Positions 54,385 to 64,000 of a stretch of DNA of 64,000 nucleotides are shown piece by piece; the first letter of the stretch is position 1; every line of letters begins with the position of its first letter. The stretch comes from Trichosporon coremiiforme (taxonomy: Eukaryota; Basidiomycota; Tremellomycetes; Trichosporonales; Trichosporonaceae). The position numbers and the translations under genes were made by a program. The stretch covers positions 618,076 to 682,075 of the forward strand of contig BCJJ01000019.1 of assembly GCA_039545355.1 (NCBI GenBank), in the 5' to 3' direction. A model generated the notes under the pieces. That model was not told where the DNA came from. It worked only from the letters and a program-made list of their open reading frames with translations, and made no database searches.

Positions 54385-55860
54385 ATGTCATTCCGCGCGC
54401 CGCCCGTTGCGCCGCAGCGCGCGCATGTCTCTTCCTCGCCATCCTGCTTCTCCGCATTCGCTTCACCGCACGCCATGTCCTCGCCACGCAGTGTGAATGG
54501 CGCATCGCATCTTTCCGCGACCCCGCCAGGGTCGAGCAGCCTCTGCGCTTCGCCGAGCGGGCCCTTCCGGGGCTCGCCGCTGACACCCCTATCCCCAGCG
54601 TCTTTGTCCTCCGGCTCAACAGCGCGGTCGAACCGACCCACGAGATCATCCTCACCGGTACTTCTTCACCCTCTGCCGCCATCAACGGCGCTGGAGAGGG
54701 AGAGTAGGGCGGAGAGCGAACTGGAACTCCAGCGACAAACGGAACAAGCCCGACGAGAGCGGCTACTGGCCGAAGCGCTGCAGGACCAACGGCATGAGGT
54801 CGAGCGCATCGCCGCGCGGAGCGAGAATGGTTTGTGGGCACAGCAACAGCGTCAGAAGGCAAGGCGGCAGGACAGTTCCGCGCCGACGGCGTCCGAGCCG
54901 ACGAAACCCTTCACGCGCCCGCCGCAAGCGTACGAGCTGTACAAGGCGATCGATAAGCGCGACCTCGAATTTGTCTCGCGCGTCAGAGACCACTGCTTCA
55001 ACATGCTGCTGCAGAAGAATGCGGCCGAGTTCCCCATCATCTACGCAGCTAGGATTGGACCGAGTCATCGCGATATCGTCATCATGCTGGTAGGAGCTTT
55101 CTCGAGGTGAGTTTTTAGGAAGTTGGCTTGGGTGAGGTGGGTGAGACGACGAAGCTGACGCCAGATACGTCAACAACCTGGACGAAGACCAGTTCAAGGA
55201 GAAGGAGGTGCAGAACACGCTCAAGATGCTCCGGACGAACGTGAGCTGCACAATGACCAGGGGGAAAGCTGACGCCGCAGCTCAAGATGGCTATCGATAA
55301 CGCCCTTCTCCCCGCCCAGCAGTCCCACCTTCTGTCCTCTTACCTGCAGGTCCTGATCATGTCTGAGGGTGACTCCTGGGTGCATAGGGCCTCGCACGAT
55401 GTCGGCCTGCTCATGCGGTCTGAGCGTAGTGAGCCGGCCACTGAGGCCGAGAACCGAGTGCGGAAGTTCAGTACGCGCGAGCTGCGTGGTGTTCCCGGAG
55501 GCGTGAACGAGGTTGAAGAGTACATCGCCAATGCGGCTGTGGACCTTGTGATTCTGGCCGCGTGGGGAGTTGCCGCGGGGCAGATTGGCGCTGAGCCGCT
55601 ACCGGTGAGTTCTCAGCTTAACGAAGCCGGCTCGAGTCCAAGCTGACGCCTAGACATACACTTTCGCCCGAGACTTGCGCACCTGGACGCTCTTCATGGA
55701 AGCGATGGAGGAGAACAAGACGAAGCTGCTGCGCGTGAACAGGCGCACGCGCCAGATCCTCGACGTGCTCAAGGAGAAGGCGGGAGACAGCAAGATCGGT
55801 GTGCAGGCACGGCTGCGGGCCATTCGCGAGGTGATCGACCGCAAGCCCGACTCCCCTTAG
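54385..55860 (+). CDS. Protein of unknown function, helical C-terminal half
   Basis: Exons 54385-55106, 55165-55240, 55281-55604 and 55654-55860 (442 aa). Family not recognised. Residues 1 to about 110 are Ser/Pro-rich and disordered. A charged helix follows (RAESELELQRQTEQARRERLLAEAL, likely coiled coil). From about 185 the sequence looks folded and well conserved in character: AYELYKAIDKRDLEFVSRVRDHCFNMLLQKNAAEFPIIYAARIGPSHRDIVIMLVGAF resembles ankyrin-type helices, with YVNNLDEDQFKEKEV and DLRTWTLFMEAMEENKTKLLRVNRR further on. Introns 58, 40 and 49 bases end GCTGACGCCAG, GCTGACGCCGCAG and GCTGACGCCTAG, a strikingly uniform set. Confidence 0.75.
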
Positions 55861-56008
55861 CTGTATCGAACAATCATCTTGGCAGTATAGGTAGTTGTCA
55901 GTTGTATGGTATGACATAGTCTAACTAGTTGTACAATTGCGGGCGATTCACATTGCGGGCGATTCAGCGTTTTTACACGCAATCGGGGTTCCGCTTTTGG
56001 CTTGAGGT

Positions 56009-57609
56009 CTACTTCTTCGTCGCGACCCAGAATGCACACTGATGTCAGCTAGTCAGGAGCACCAAAGCTTACGTTGTAGATGTGCTCCAGCATGCTGTCG
56101 GGGATGCCCGTGTAGGGCGAGCGGATCATGTGCTCGTCCTGATCGTCAGCTATCGTAAAGGTCGCTGAAGCTCACCTTAATGTCAAAGCCGACGAGGCCT
56201 GCGAGCTCCTTCACCTCGTCGAGACTGAGCTCGATCGAGCCGATGCCGTTACGCGGTGCAGAATTCTCAAAGTGCCACAGGAGTGGGCCTGTCGTTAGCT
56301 ATCAAGCGTCTCGCACAAGCTGGCTCCCTCCTTGTGCTGGCGTCTCGCTGTGCTCGCGCTACTCACCAACGTTGATCCACACGCCACCTTCCTCGAGCAA
56401 GCCATGGATGATGCGCATGTAGTTGAGAACGCTGCGCGCGGTGTCGATGAAAAAGCAGGTGACGACGGCGCTCCACCGCCCGCGCTGGTTAACGCGACCG
56501 GCCTCCTCGTCATCGCTCTCGGATCCAGACGTCTGCGGCGTGAACCAGTGTATCGGGCCGTAGATCTCCTCGAAATCACCGGCGACGAGCGAAAAGTTGC
56601 CAGGCGTGATTCCCGCTAAGATGTCGGCTGGCACGACGTCGGGCACACGCACAGAGCGCAGCAGGTGGTTGCCAGTCGACTGGTGGTTCGACCACGAGTG
56701 CAGGTACGGGAACAGGATGTGCTCCTCAGCCGTCGTAGTTCTGTTCTGTTGGCTTGGTGCTGGAGTCAAATGTAGCTGAGCACTCACTGGTTCAGCGCGA
56801 AATGACTCGCGATCAGCATGTAGGTGCTGAACTCGTTTCCCTGGGCCCAGAACCCACGCGCGGCGATCTCCATCGCGAGTCGGCCCAGACCGCATCCCGG
56901 CACGAGGACCTTCTTCTCGCCGCGGGTCGAGGCATCGGGGAAGTGCGCCTCGAGCGCCTCGAGCAGGGGCTTGTAGCACGCTTCGCGCTCCGAAACGCCC
57001 TCCTTCGTCCAGTCGCGCACGAAGGAGCGTAGTGTCGAACGCACCTTGTCCTGCTGATTATCGCGGACAGTGTGCGACGCTTTAGGCTTCGGGTTCGCCG
57101 GGGAAGGTGCTGCACGCTCGCCGTCGCTGTCGCTGTGCGAGTGCGCGTGCTCGGCGGCGTCATGTGAGTGCTCGTGGCCATGGGAATGGGAGTGTGCGTG
57201 GTCGTGGTCGTGGCCGTGGTCGTGGCCGTGGTCATGCGAGCGGGCGGAGGAGGAGGCGGCGGTGTCGTCGTCGCCCCCGCCCAGCATGTCTGCGAACACT
57301 GGATCTTGGATCATGAGATCGATGAACTCTGAGTTCCTGGTACATATCAGCTGAGGGTGCGAGCACATTCAGCTTACCTCCTGATGCCCTCGTCAACAGC
57401 GTCGAGCTTCTCACGATAGCCGATGGCGTCATACAGCTGCTTCTGGTCATCGGGAAGGGAAAGCAAGGCAAGTCTGCGGCTGTTGTTTGCTGAGAGCTGG
57501 TGGTTAGCTAAATGGCAGCGGCCATTGAGCTCACGTGGTACTGCATGTAGCCATCAAAGGCCTTCAAAATGTCTCGCCAGTGCTGGCGCTCCTCGGGTGA
57601 GTCTGCCAT
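56009..57609 (-). CDS. Carnosine N-methyltransferase (N2227/CARNMT1 family) with His-rich insert
   Basis: Exons 57609-57535, 57496-57378, 57336-56788, 56752-56367, 56288-56176, 56138-56073 and 56038-56009 (445 aa). The family methylates carnosine or related His-containing substrates with SAM; yeast has YNL092W. Motifs: HLSANNSRRLALLSLP, DWTKEGVSEREACYKPLL, the SAM-binding [73 protein letters not shown], and a C-terminal CAFWVATKK. An insert of about 40 residues near 97-135 is dominated by His with Asp, Gly and Ser (HDHGHDHGHDHDH, HSHGHEHSHD), resembling loops of zinc or nickel transporters. Seven exons, the last only 30 bases. Acceptor of intron 3 (ACCAAG) is set by frame. Confidence 0.9.
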
Positions 57610-57961
57610 TACGGCTGTGTGGTGGTAGTGTTGTTGTCAGCTCGTCAGACAAGCCCGGCGCGTTCAAGTGGTCAACCTCCACCGCGAGATCAACCCCTAA
57701 GCGGCTTAGGCACGCGCCGGCACACTGGTAGAGAGAGTGCAGGTACGGAGATTGGGATAACGCCGAGCCGGTGGCGGGACCTAATCTGTGGTTGAATAGT
57801 GAGCGGGCGCCGCACGCAGGACTAGGCTGGCCGTGGGCCGCCTGGCAGGAAGTTGAACCCTGGCTGTGCGGTGTGCGGACGCGTTCATCACCAGCCGGAC
57901 CAGTCCAGAGTGTTGGAAAGACAACACATACTCATCGCGTCGGACGTCACTCCACACCACC
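57610..57961. promoter_or_regulatory. Divergent CARNMT/lcb1 promoter
   Basis: 352 bases between the two ATGs, which must carry both promoters. No defined element recognised. Confidence 0.45.
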
Positions 57962-59666
57962 ATGTCGTCCGTCGTCGAAGCTGCCGCGACCGCGACCGCC
58001 CGCGTGGCCGACTCCAACCCCGACATTTCCCCCGTCCTCCTCCCCTTCATCTCCCTCCTCTCCTCCTTCCTCACCCAGCTCACGGAGCTCTTCCACCGCA
58101 TCCCCGGCTCCCCGATCATCCTCCGTTACATCAAGAGCAGCTACCAGAATGACCCCTACCGCTCCCTCCTTGAGGTCCTGCTGCTGGCCTACGCCATCCG
58201 TACCCTCCTCATGGGCCGCACGCGCGGTGAGGGTGCCGAGGGAGCGCTCAAGCTGTCCGAGAAGGTGCGTCGACAATAGTAGCTGGCACACCGGACTCGG
58301 TCAGGATTCAGCCCAGCCGCTCAGCCACGGTCCCACTAACGCAGCGCAGGAGGTCGACGAGCTCATCGACGACTGGCAGCCGATGCCGCTGATCAACGAC
58401 CTGAGCGAGCTCGAGAGCAAGACACTCGACTCGGTCCCGACGATCTACGGACAGAATGGCGCGCACGCCAAGGTGACCCCGGGGGGAAAGCCGGTCCTCA
58501 ACCTGGCGGTGACGGACTGGCTCGGGTTCATGGAGAACGACCACATCAAGGACGTTGCCATCGGAACGCTTCGCGAGTACGGTGTCGGCTCGTGTGGACC
58601 GATGGGTTTCTACGGTACGATCGACGTGCACACTGCGTTTGAGCGTGACGTCGCCGACTTCCTGGACACGGAGAGCGCGATCATCTACTCGCAGAGCTTC
58701 CTTACGACCTCGTCTGTTATTCCGGCGTTCGCGAAGCGTGGCGACATCATTATTGCGGACCGCGGCGTGAACTTTGCGATCCACAAGGGCCTGCAGCTGT
58801 CTCGTTCGACGATTCGGTGGTACGCGCACGGCGACATGGAGGACCTCGAGCGCGTGCTCACCTCGGTTCAGCGCGAGCTCAAGCGCAAGGGCGGCAAGCT
58901 CACGAAGCGCTTCATCGTGACTGAAGGCATCTTCGAGAACGACGGTATGATGTCGGACCTGCCGCGCATCTGCGAGCTTAAGAACAAATTCAAGTATCGC
59001 CTGATCCTCGACGAGTCCATGTCCTTCGGTATGGTTGGCAAGCACGGACGCGGTATCACCGAGTTCTACGGTGTGCCCGCCGGCGAGGTCGAGATTCTTG
59101 TTGGCTCCATGGCGAACTCGCTCGGCGCCGGTGGTGGTTTCTGTGCCGGCTCGCACCACGCGGTTGCGCACCAGCGCATCAACTCTGCGGCTTCCGTGTT
59201 CTCGGCCGCGCTCCCGGCGATGCACGCTACAGTCTCGTCTGCGGCCGTGAAGATGATGGAGGAGAACGCGAACCTGATCCCGACTTTACAGGAGAACATC
59301 CGTGCCTTCCGCACGCAGCTCGCCAAGCTTGAGCCGTCCTCGCCGTTCGCCGAGAAGCGCAACGGCGACAACCCCGATGCGCTCATCTCGATCCCGTCGC
59401 ACCCGGACTCGGCGCTCATCCACATCTTCCTCATTAAGCCCCCCAGCACGCTCGAGCAGGAGGAGGATCTTCTGCAGGAGATTGTCGACGAGGCGCTCGC
59501 GAACGGCGTCCTCGTCACTCGTGCCCGCCGTCTGCGCGGACAGGAGATCTTCGACCCCGAGCCCTCGCTCAAGGTCAGCATCTCCGCCCTGCCGTCCAAG
59601 AAGGAGATGGAGCGCGCGGGCAAAGTCCTCCGGGACGCCATCATCAAGGTTGCGGGCAGGCGATGA
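57962..59666 (+). CDS. lcb1: Serine palmitoyltransferase subunit 1
   Basis: Exons 57962-58264 and 58350-59666 (539 aa). ER enzyme that begins sphingolipid synthesis, acting as a heterodimer with Lcb2. One N-terminal hydrophobic segment (VLLPFISLLSSFL) and SSYQNDPYRSLLEVLLLAYAI anchor it. Family blocks: LNLAVTDWLGF, EYGVGSCGPMGFYGTIDVHT (containing the cysteine mutated in human HSAN1), RGVNFAIHKGLQLSRS, VTEGIFENDGMMSDLP, and LDESMSFGMVGKHGRG. As expected for Lcb1, the PLP lysine is absent (GSMANSLGAGGGFCAGS). The intron (85 bases) has a GTGCGT donor and ends CCACTAACGCAGCGCAG. Confidence 0.96.
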
Positions 59667-59859
59667 GCGTGCGAGCGAAGCGAGCACCGCGAACCCGCAG
59701 CACCCATCACACGCTGCAACCGCAACGTTAGAGTCATCACCACATACAGTCAACTATAATGCAAACCACGTAGGGTCTATGCAGTGCATGCAGAACTATT
59801 CGTCTATTCCTATAATGAATCCAAAAGGCGAGTGCACAAGTCTAAAGTTGTATAAATGC

Positions 59860-61776
59860 TTAAGGGGCAAGAGCCGTCTGGCGGACGGGGATGTCGTCGC
59901 GCTTGAGCTCGTCCTTGACCTCGTCGATGCCGACCTCGCCACGGTGGAAGATACCGGCGGCGAGGGCGGCCTCGACGCCCGTCTTCTCGAAGACCTCCTC
60001 GAAGTCCTCGGGGCTTCCGGCGCCGGAGGACGCGACAACAGGAATCGAGACAGCATCACGGACGAGCTTGATCAGGTCGAGGTCGAAGCCCTTGCCGGAT
60101 CCGTCGCGGTCGACCGAGTTCAGCAGAATCTCACCGGCACCGAGACGCTCAACGCCGCGCGCGAGCTGCACGACGTCAATGTCGCGCACGGCGCGTCCGC
60201 CGCTGATCGTGCACTGGTACCACCACGCCTTGCCCTGCTCTTCCGGCTTGGTGCGAGTGGTGGCAGTTTCGCCAGTGACGAGACACGGGCGGTGCGCCTC
60301 GGGCACGGCCTGGAGCCAGTTGGTCTCAGTCGTGTCGTAGTAGACGCGCTTGGGGTCGATGGACACGACGACAGCCTGGGATCCGTATCCCTTCGCGATC
60401 GTCTCGATGCCCGTCTTGCCCGTGAGAGGCTCCTCGCCGCGCGCCTCGCGCGCCAGCATGTCCTCGACGTTGAGCACGGCCTCGGAGCCGATCGACACCT
60501 TATCGGCGCCGGCGCGGAAGTATGCGCCGGCGACCTCGAGCGCACTCCTGGGCGTTCCATCAGGGTCGACCGTGTCCTTGATACCTCCGCCGACGGTGAG
60601 GGGGACGAAGACCGTGCCCGCAGAGGCGCGGACGACCTCGAGCATGGGCTGGTCCTGGAGCGCTGACGAGCGGAACGACGTAATGTTCAGGAAACACACC
60701 TCGTCAGCACCAGCGTCGTAGTACCGCCGCGCGAGCTCAACGGGCTTGCCGAGGTTGCGCACGCCAGCACTCTCGTCCTTCTCGCGCACGTCGTACTGGT
60801 CGCCCTTGGTCACGACGAGGTCGCCGGCGTCGTTGGAGCGCACGTCGAGGCACGCCACAATACGCGCCGTCAGGCCGGTGCCGGTGGCGCGCTCGGGGCG
60901 GGGGTCGGCCGAGACCCACTCGGACGCGGGGCGGGCGGCAAGAGGGTGAGGCGGCGCGGAGACGGCCGAGATGGGCGCAGCGAGCCAGCGACGGAGCGTC
61001 TCGAGACCCGCCGGGCCAGACTTCTCGGGGTGGAACTGGGTTCCGAAAATGTTGCCCATGCGGACACTCGAGACGAAGGTCTGCTTGCCGTACCGGGACA
61101 GGGTGTGGGCGGCCTCCTTCACGCTCTCCTCGCCAGGCTGGCCCAGAAGCGCAGCGTACGAGTGCACGAAGTAGTAGTCCTCCTCGGGGACGACGAGGGC
61201 GTCCTTGTCGGCCGCGACGTCGGCGTACGCGCCCCACGCGCCGTTCCAACCCATGTGGGGCACGCTCTTCGTGCCGCCCTCAGTGTCAAACTTGGTGATC
61301 GGGTAGGGGATAAGGTTGAGACCGGCCTCTCCGGGAGCTTCGGTCGAGCCGGCGAAGAGAACCTGCATGCCGATGCAGATACCGAAGTAAGGCTTGCCGC
61401 TTCGGATGTACTGGAGCAGAGGCTCGAAGACGCCCCGCTCCTTCAGGCCGCGCGCAGCCTGGTGGAACGAGCCGACGCCGGGGAAGATGAGCTTCTGGTT
61501 TCGTCAGCTGGACTGCTCGGAGTTCAGGAGCTGCTGCTGTGCAGAACGAAGATGCAGTGAGAGCAGTGCACTGAGGTTTCACTGGAACTTGCGCTCGCTC
61601 CGGCCGCGGTGACTCACCTCAGCCTTGTCAAAGTCCTCGACGCTCTTGATCCACTCGAACTCGTATCCGAGGCGCTCGATCGAGTTGGCGAGCGAGCGGA
61701 CGTTGCCCGCGCCGTAGTCGAGCACATAGAGTTTCGGCCTGGCCTGAGTGTCCTGTGAGGTCTGTGATGTCGCCAT
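59860..61776 (-). CDS. his7: Imidazole glycerol phosphate synthase HisHF
   Basis: Exons 61776-61618 and 61494-59860 (597 aa). Fused glutamine amidotransferase and cyclase of histidine synthesis, making IGP and AICAR. Glutaminase part: LYVLDYGAGNVRSLANSIERLG, PGVGSF, the catalytic cysteine in GICIGMQVLF (about residue 93) and the His/Glu pair in GTQFHPEKSG. Cyclase part: IVACLDVRSNDAGDLVVTKGD with the conserved Asp, LTVGGGIKD, ADKVSIGSEAV, NSVDRDGSGKGFDLDLI, and VVASSGAGSPEDF. Slightly longer than yeast His7 (552). The 123-base intron ends GCTGACGAAACCAG. It converges with lcb1. Confidence 0.97.
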
Positions 61777-62189
61777 GGTGTGTGGTGTGTGTGCAGAATG
61801 TAGCATGCAACGTCTAAGTCAGCGTTGAACCAAGGCTGCCTCCCCAGGCTGCCGGCCCGACTCGCGGCAGGCCGAAATCTCTGACTTTCGAGTCGACCGC
61901 CGCACGCCGCCGCGGGAGCAAATGTTGACTCAGCTGCCGAGGCTGCGACTGGGACTGGGATCGAGCCCGCCAGAAGTCAAGCATACAATGCCCAATTATA
62001 CATGGTAGCATGCACGGTGTTAGGCGTTTCGCGAGAGAGAGGAGCAACACGAAGCGAGATGCATACACGACCAAAAGAAACCGTATGAAAGAAGCCTACG
62101 TTTGTGCTACTGCAGACAAGCGAAGTCAAGAGTCCTGCGAACGTGAACCGCGCAACTGGGTATCTAAAATCAACGGAGAAGGAAGACGC
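61777..62189. other. his7 promoter region
   Basis: 413 bases between the his7 start and the 3' end of the peroxiredoxin gene. I saw no clear TGACTC-type Gcn4/CPC site on the his7 side, apart from one TTGACTC at about 61924-61930 on the plus strand, some 150 bases upstream of the start, which is a candidate. Confidence 0.4.
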
Positions 62190-63345
62190 CTAATCGTCCT
62201 TGTGGTGCGCCTTCAAGAACTTGAGCACGTTTCCGGGACTGTAACATCAGCTTTGCTTCTCAATGTCAGAGCTTACTCGTCCGCCGGCTTGACGCGGAAG
62301 GCAATGTCGACGAGCTCGCCGGTGCCCTTCTCGAAGATGAAGTGGGAACGGTTCGTGCTGTTTGTCAGATACAAACCTCAAGGGCTCATCTCACTTGTTC
62401 GGCTGAACGAATGCTCCAAGCCTGTCACTTGTCAGCTAGACATCGGGGGAAGGGTAGCTCACTTCTTAATGAGCTGGCTCTGCGGGTCGCACAGCAGCCG
62501 GTAGTTCAGATTTTTCTTGTTGATCCACTGTGGTTAGCTTATCGGTTGATATTAGCGGCACAGCTGTGCGGATAACGGGTTGGAAAGTGGGCTGAGAATA
62601 CCACGCACCTTCTGCTGCGCTGTGGGCTTGTCCTTGCTGAGGCCGTAGACGTCGTACCCGAGCGCGGCGATGTCGTCGTGCGCGTCGCGGTACCCACATG
62701 CCTGGTTCGTGCATCCTGGGGTGTCCGCCTGTATGTTAGCTGGTGAAGAGGGCTATTGCAGCTGCCATTCTCCCCTTGTTCGGAGTACGCCGTGCGTTGC
62801 GACCAGTTGCCCGAATGATGCCCAAATGACACATGTCACGGTGCACCGAGCGACCAAGAGTTGTGACCATACAACTACGCAGTCACAGTCACACTGAAGC
62901 ACGCCGACCACCACTCACCCTAGGGTAAAGGAACAGTACGACGCCCCGTCCCCCCTCCGTCAGCGTGCTGACGTCGACGTCCTCCTCTGTATTGTCCTGC
63001 AGCGTGATCTTCGGCAGCGTCTGGCCAAGCTTCAGCGGGCCCTTGGAGTTGGTCGCGGCCTTCTTCTTCTCTGCCTTGCCCTCATCCTTCTCGGCATCTC
63101 CGTTCGCAGCCTTGCTCGAGCTCGACCGAGCTGACCGCTTAGACTCCTCCTTCTCCTTCGAATCCTTCGAGACCTTCTTGGTGGAAGTGGACATGCCGTT
63201 AGCGGCCTTCGTGCTGGCTGCCTTCGAGCTGTCGGCAGTGGCCTGGGGTTAGCTAGTCGGAGAGCGTACAGCTTACCTTCGGGCCAGCAGACGCAGCAGC
63301 GACGCGCGCGCTGCGCCGCGTCGCGAGGGTCTCAGACTTGGGCAT
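62190..63345 (-). CDS. dot5: PrxQ/BCP-type peroxiredoxin, nuclear Dot5-like
   Basis: Exons 63345-63277, 63242-62919, 62728-62609, 62527-62463, 62421-62395, 62357-62277 and 62238-62190 (244 aa). Thiol peroxidase. Residues 1 to about 85 are Lys/Ser/Ala-rich with basic clusters, as in nuclear yeast Dot5. The Prx domain follows: [34 protein letters not shown], with peroxidatic Cys137 and resolving Cys142 five residues on, typical of PrxQ; then GLSKDKPTAQQKW, NYRLLCDPQSQLIKKLGAF, and RSHFIFEKGTGELVDIAFRVKP. Exon 5 is a 27-base microexon. Intron 2 is 190 bases; the others are 34 to 81. Intron 4 ends GCTGACAAGTGACAG, so an upstream AG would add three in-frame residues. Confidence 0.92.
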
Positions 63346-64000
63346 AGTGTTCGGAGGTCGTCCGCTGTTTACTCCTGGGTTTGGGTCGATGTTCCCTGCT
63401 TGAGCGGGTCTTGCTCAACGATTCGAACACAAAAGTTGGCGGAGTGGGAAGTCACCGGCGGCGAGTGAGAGTTCGGTGTGAGAGTGAGAGATTGTGTTGC
63501 GAAAGCAAGAGAACACAGGTCCGAAGCGGCAATGGAACCGCGTGCTGAACGGGTTCGGTTGGCCGGACCTGGCTCTGGCCAAGTCCTGGGACATTAGATG
63601 CCGATGACGTTTGGGCCAGGCACTAATTGTGCCCCAGCCTCCGTAGCTCAACTCACGGGTGCAACTGGTGCAGGCTGGCGTCGCGTCTCGCAGATCGTGA
63701 GCCGGAACCAACTCGTTGCACGCCGCATTCAGAACGTGGAACGTGCTGTTAGCCCTCTGCTGACTACCTGAGGATAGCAAGTGATGCATCTGGGCTCTAT
63801 GTGTTTTGCATTGTTTTGCGTAAGGAGAAGCATGGCTTTCGCTACTGGAATGGAGCATTGGGACCTGACAGAACCAGGGGCTGGCTGGCTGCTATTTCCA
63901 GAAGACGAGGGTGCGACTACCTTTTTACGTAACCATCCGCGGTCGGGGCTCCAGGTGCGACTGGCTCAAGCTCGCATCGACTGTGGCGATGAGCAACAGA
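63346..64000. other. Region upstream of the peroxiredoxin gene to the window end
   Basis: 655 bases with the peroxiredoxin promoter. A minus-strand frame of 147 codons (63858-63415) has no domain. No gene supported. Confidence 0.45.

Noticed and set aside
58308..59225. 305-codon minus-strand frame inside lcb1
   Set aside because: Shadow of the Lcb1 exon with no family resemblance.

Overview
This window is nuclear DNA of a GC-rich, intron-rich fungus, most likely a basidiomycete yeast or yeast-like mould of the Tremellomycetes, probably Trichosporonales. That placement is inferred from gene content, short introns and protein character; no marker was searched. I recognise 26 protein genes and three intron-containing tRNA genes. 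There is no transposon, CRISPR, rRNA or viral element. Nearly every gene is split: I infer about 65 coding introns, many only 34-40 bases long. Most start GTGAGT, GTAAGT or GTGCGT and end in a branch-site-like RCTRAC a few bases before the AG. All exon coordinates below were chained by eye to keep the frame and to match family motifs.

Layout. 0-8 kb: a long intronless disordered protein with a C-terminal MDR (quinone-oxidoreductase-like) domain, F-actin capping protein beta, and the mitochondrial Mg2+ channel Mrs2. 8-15 kb: NADP-isocitrate dehydrogenase between two long non-coding stretches, and a tRNA-Met-like gene. 15-22 kb: SDHAF3/Acn9, a LACTB2-type metallo-beta-lactamase, low-molecular-weight tyrosine phosphatase, galactose-1-phosphate uridylyltransferase and a Rheb GTPase. 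24-34 kb: AP-3 mu, Nsa1, an F-box/RCC1 protein, a divergent histone H2B/H2A pair, a Utp8/NOL11-like nucleolar protein and tRNA-Phe. 36-40 kb: an AIF/AMID-type flavoprotein and a conserved unknown. 40-44 kb: non-coding. 44-64 kb: an Impact-domain protein, Rpn12, a G3BP-like NTF2/RRM/RGG protein, METTL16, an unknown membrane protein, tRNA-Thr, a second unknown, carnosine N-methyltransferase, Lcb1, His7 and a nuclear PrxQ/Dot5 peroxiredoxin.

The genes are housekeeping and do not form one pathway cluster. Neighbours are mostly divergent, sharing promoters of about 220-670 bases, or convergent with short 3' gaps.

The most striking observations are in gene architecture. (1) The catalytic P-loop of the tyrosine phosphatase appears to be assembled across two consecutive microexons of 3 and 6 bases. 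(2) NADP-isocitrate dehydrogenase has a candidate upstream exon ending exactly at an ATG; splicing it 492 bases downstream creates a good mitochondrial presequence, which suggests dual targeting from two promoters. (3) The branch site lies almost against the 3' splice site, and an AG directly abutting it appears to be skipped. Others include a His-rich block in carnosine N-methyltransferase, a Rheb with a proline at the Ras Gly12 position and no visible CaaX box, and a cysteine-rich insert in GALT.
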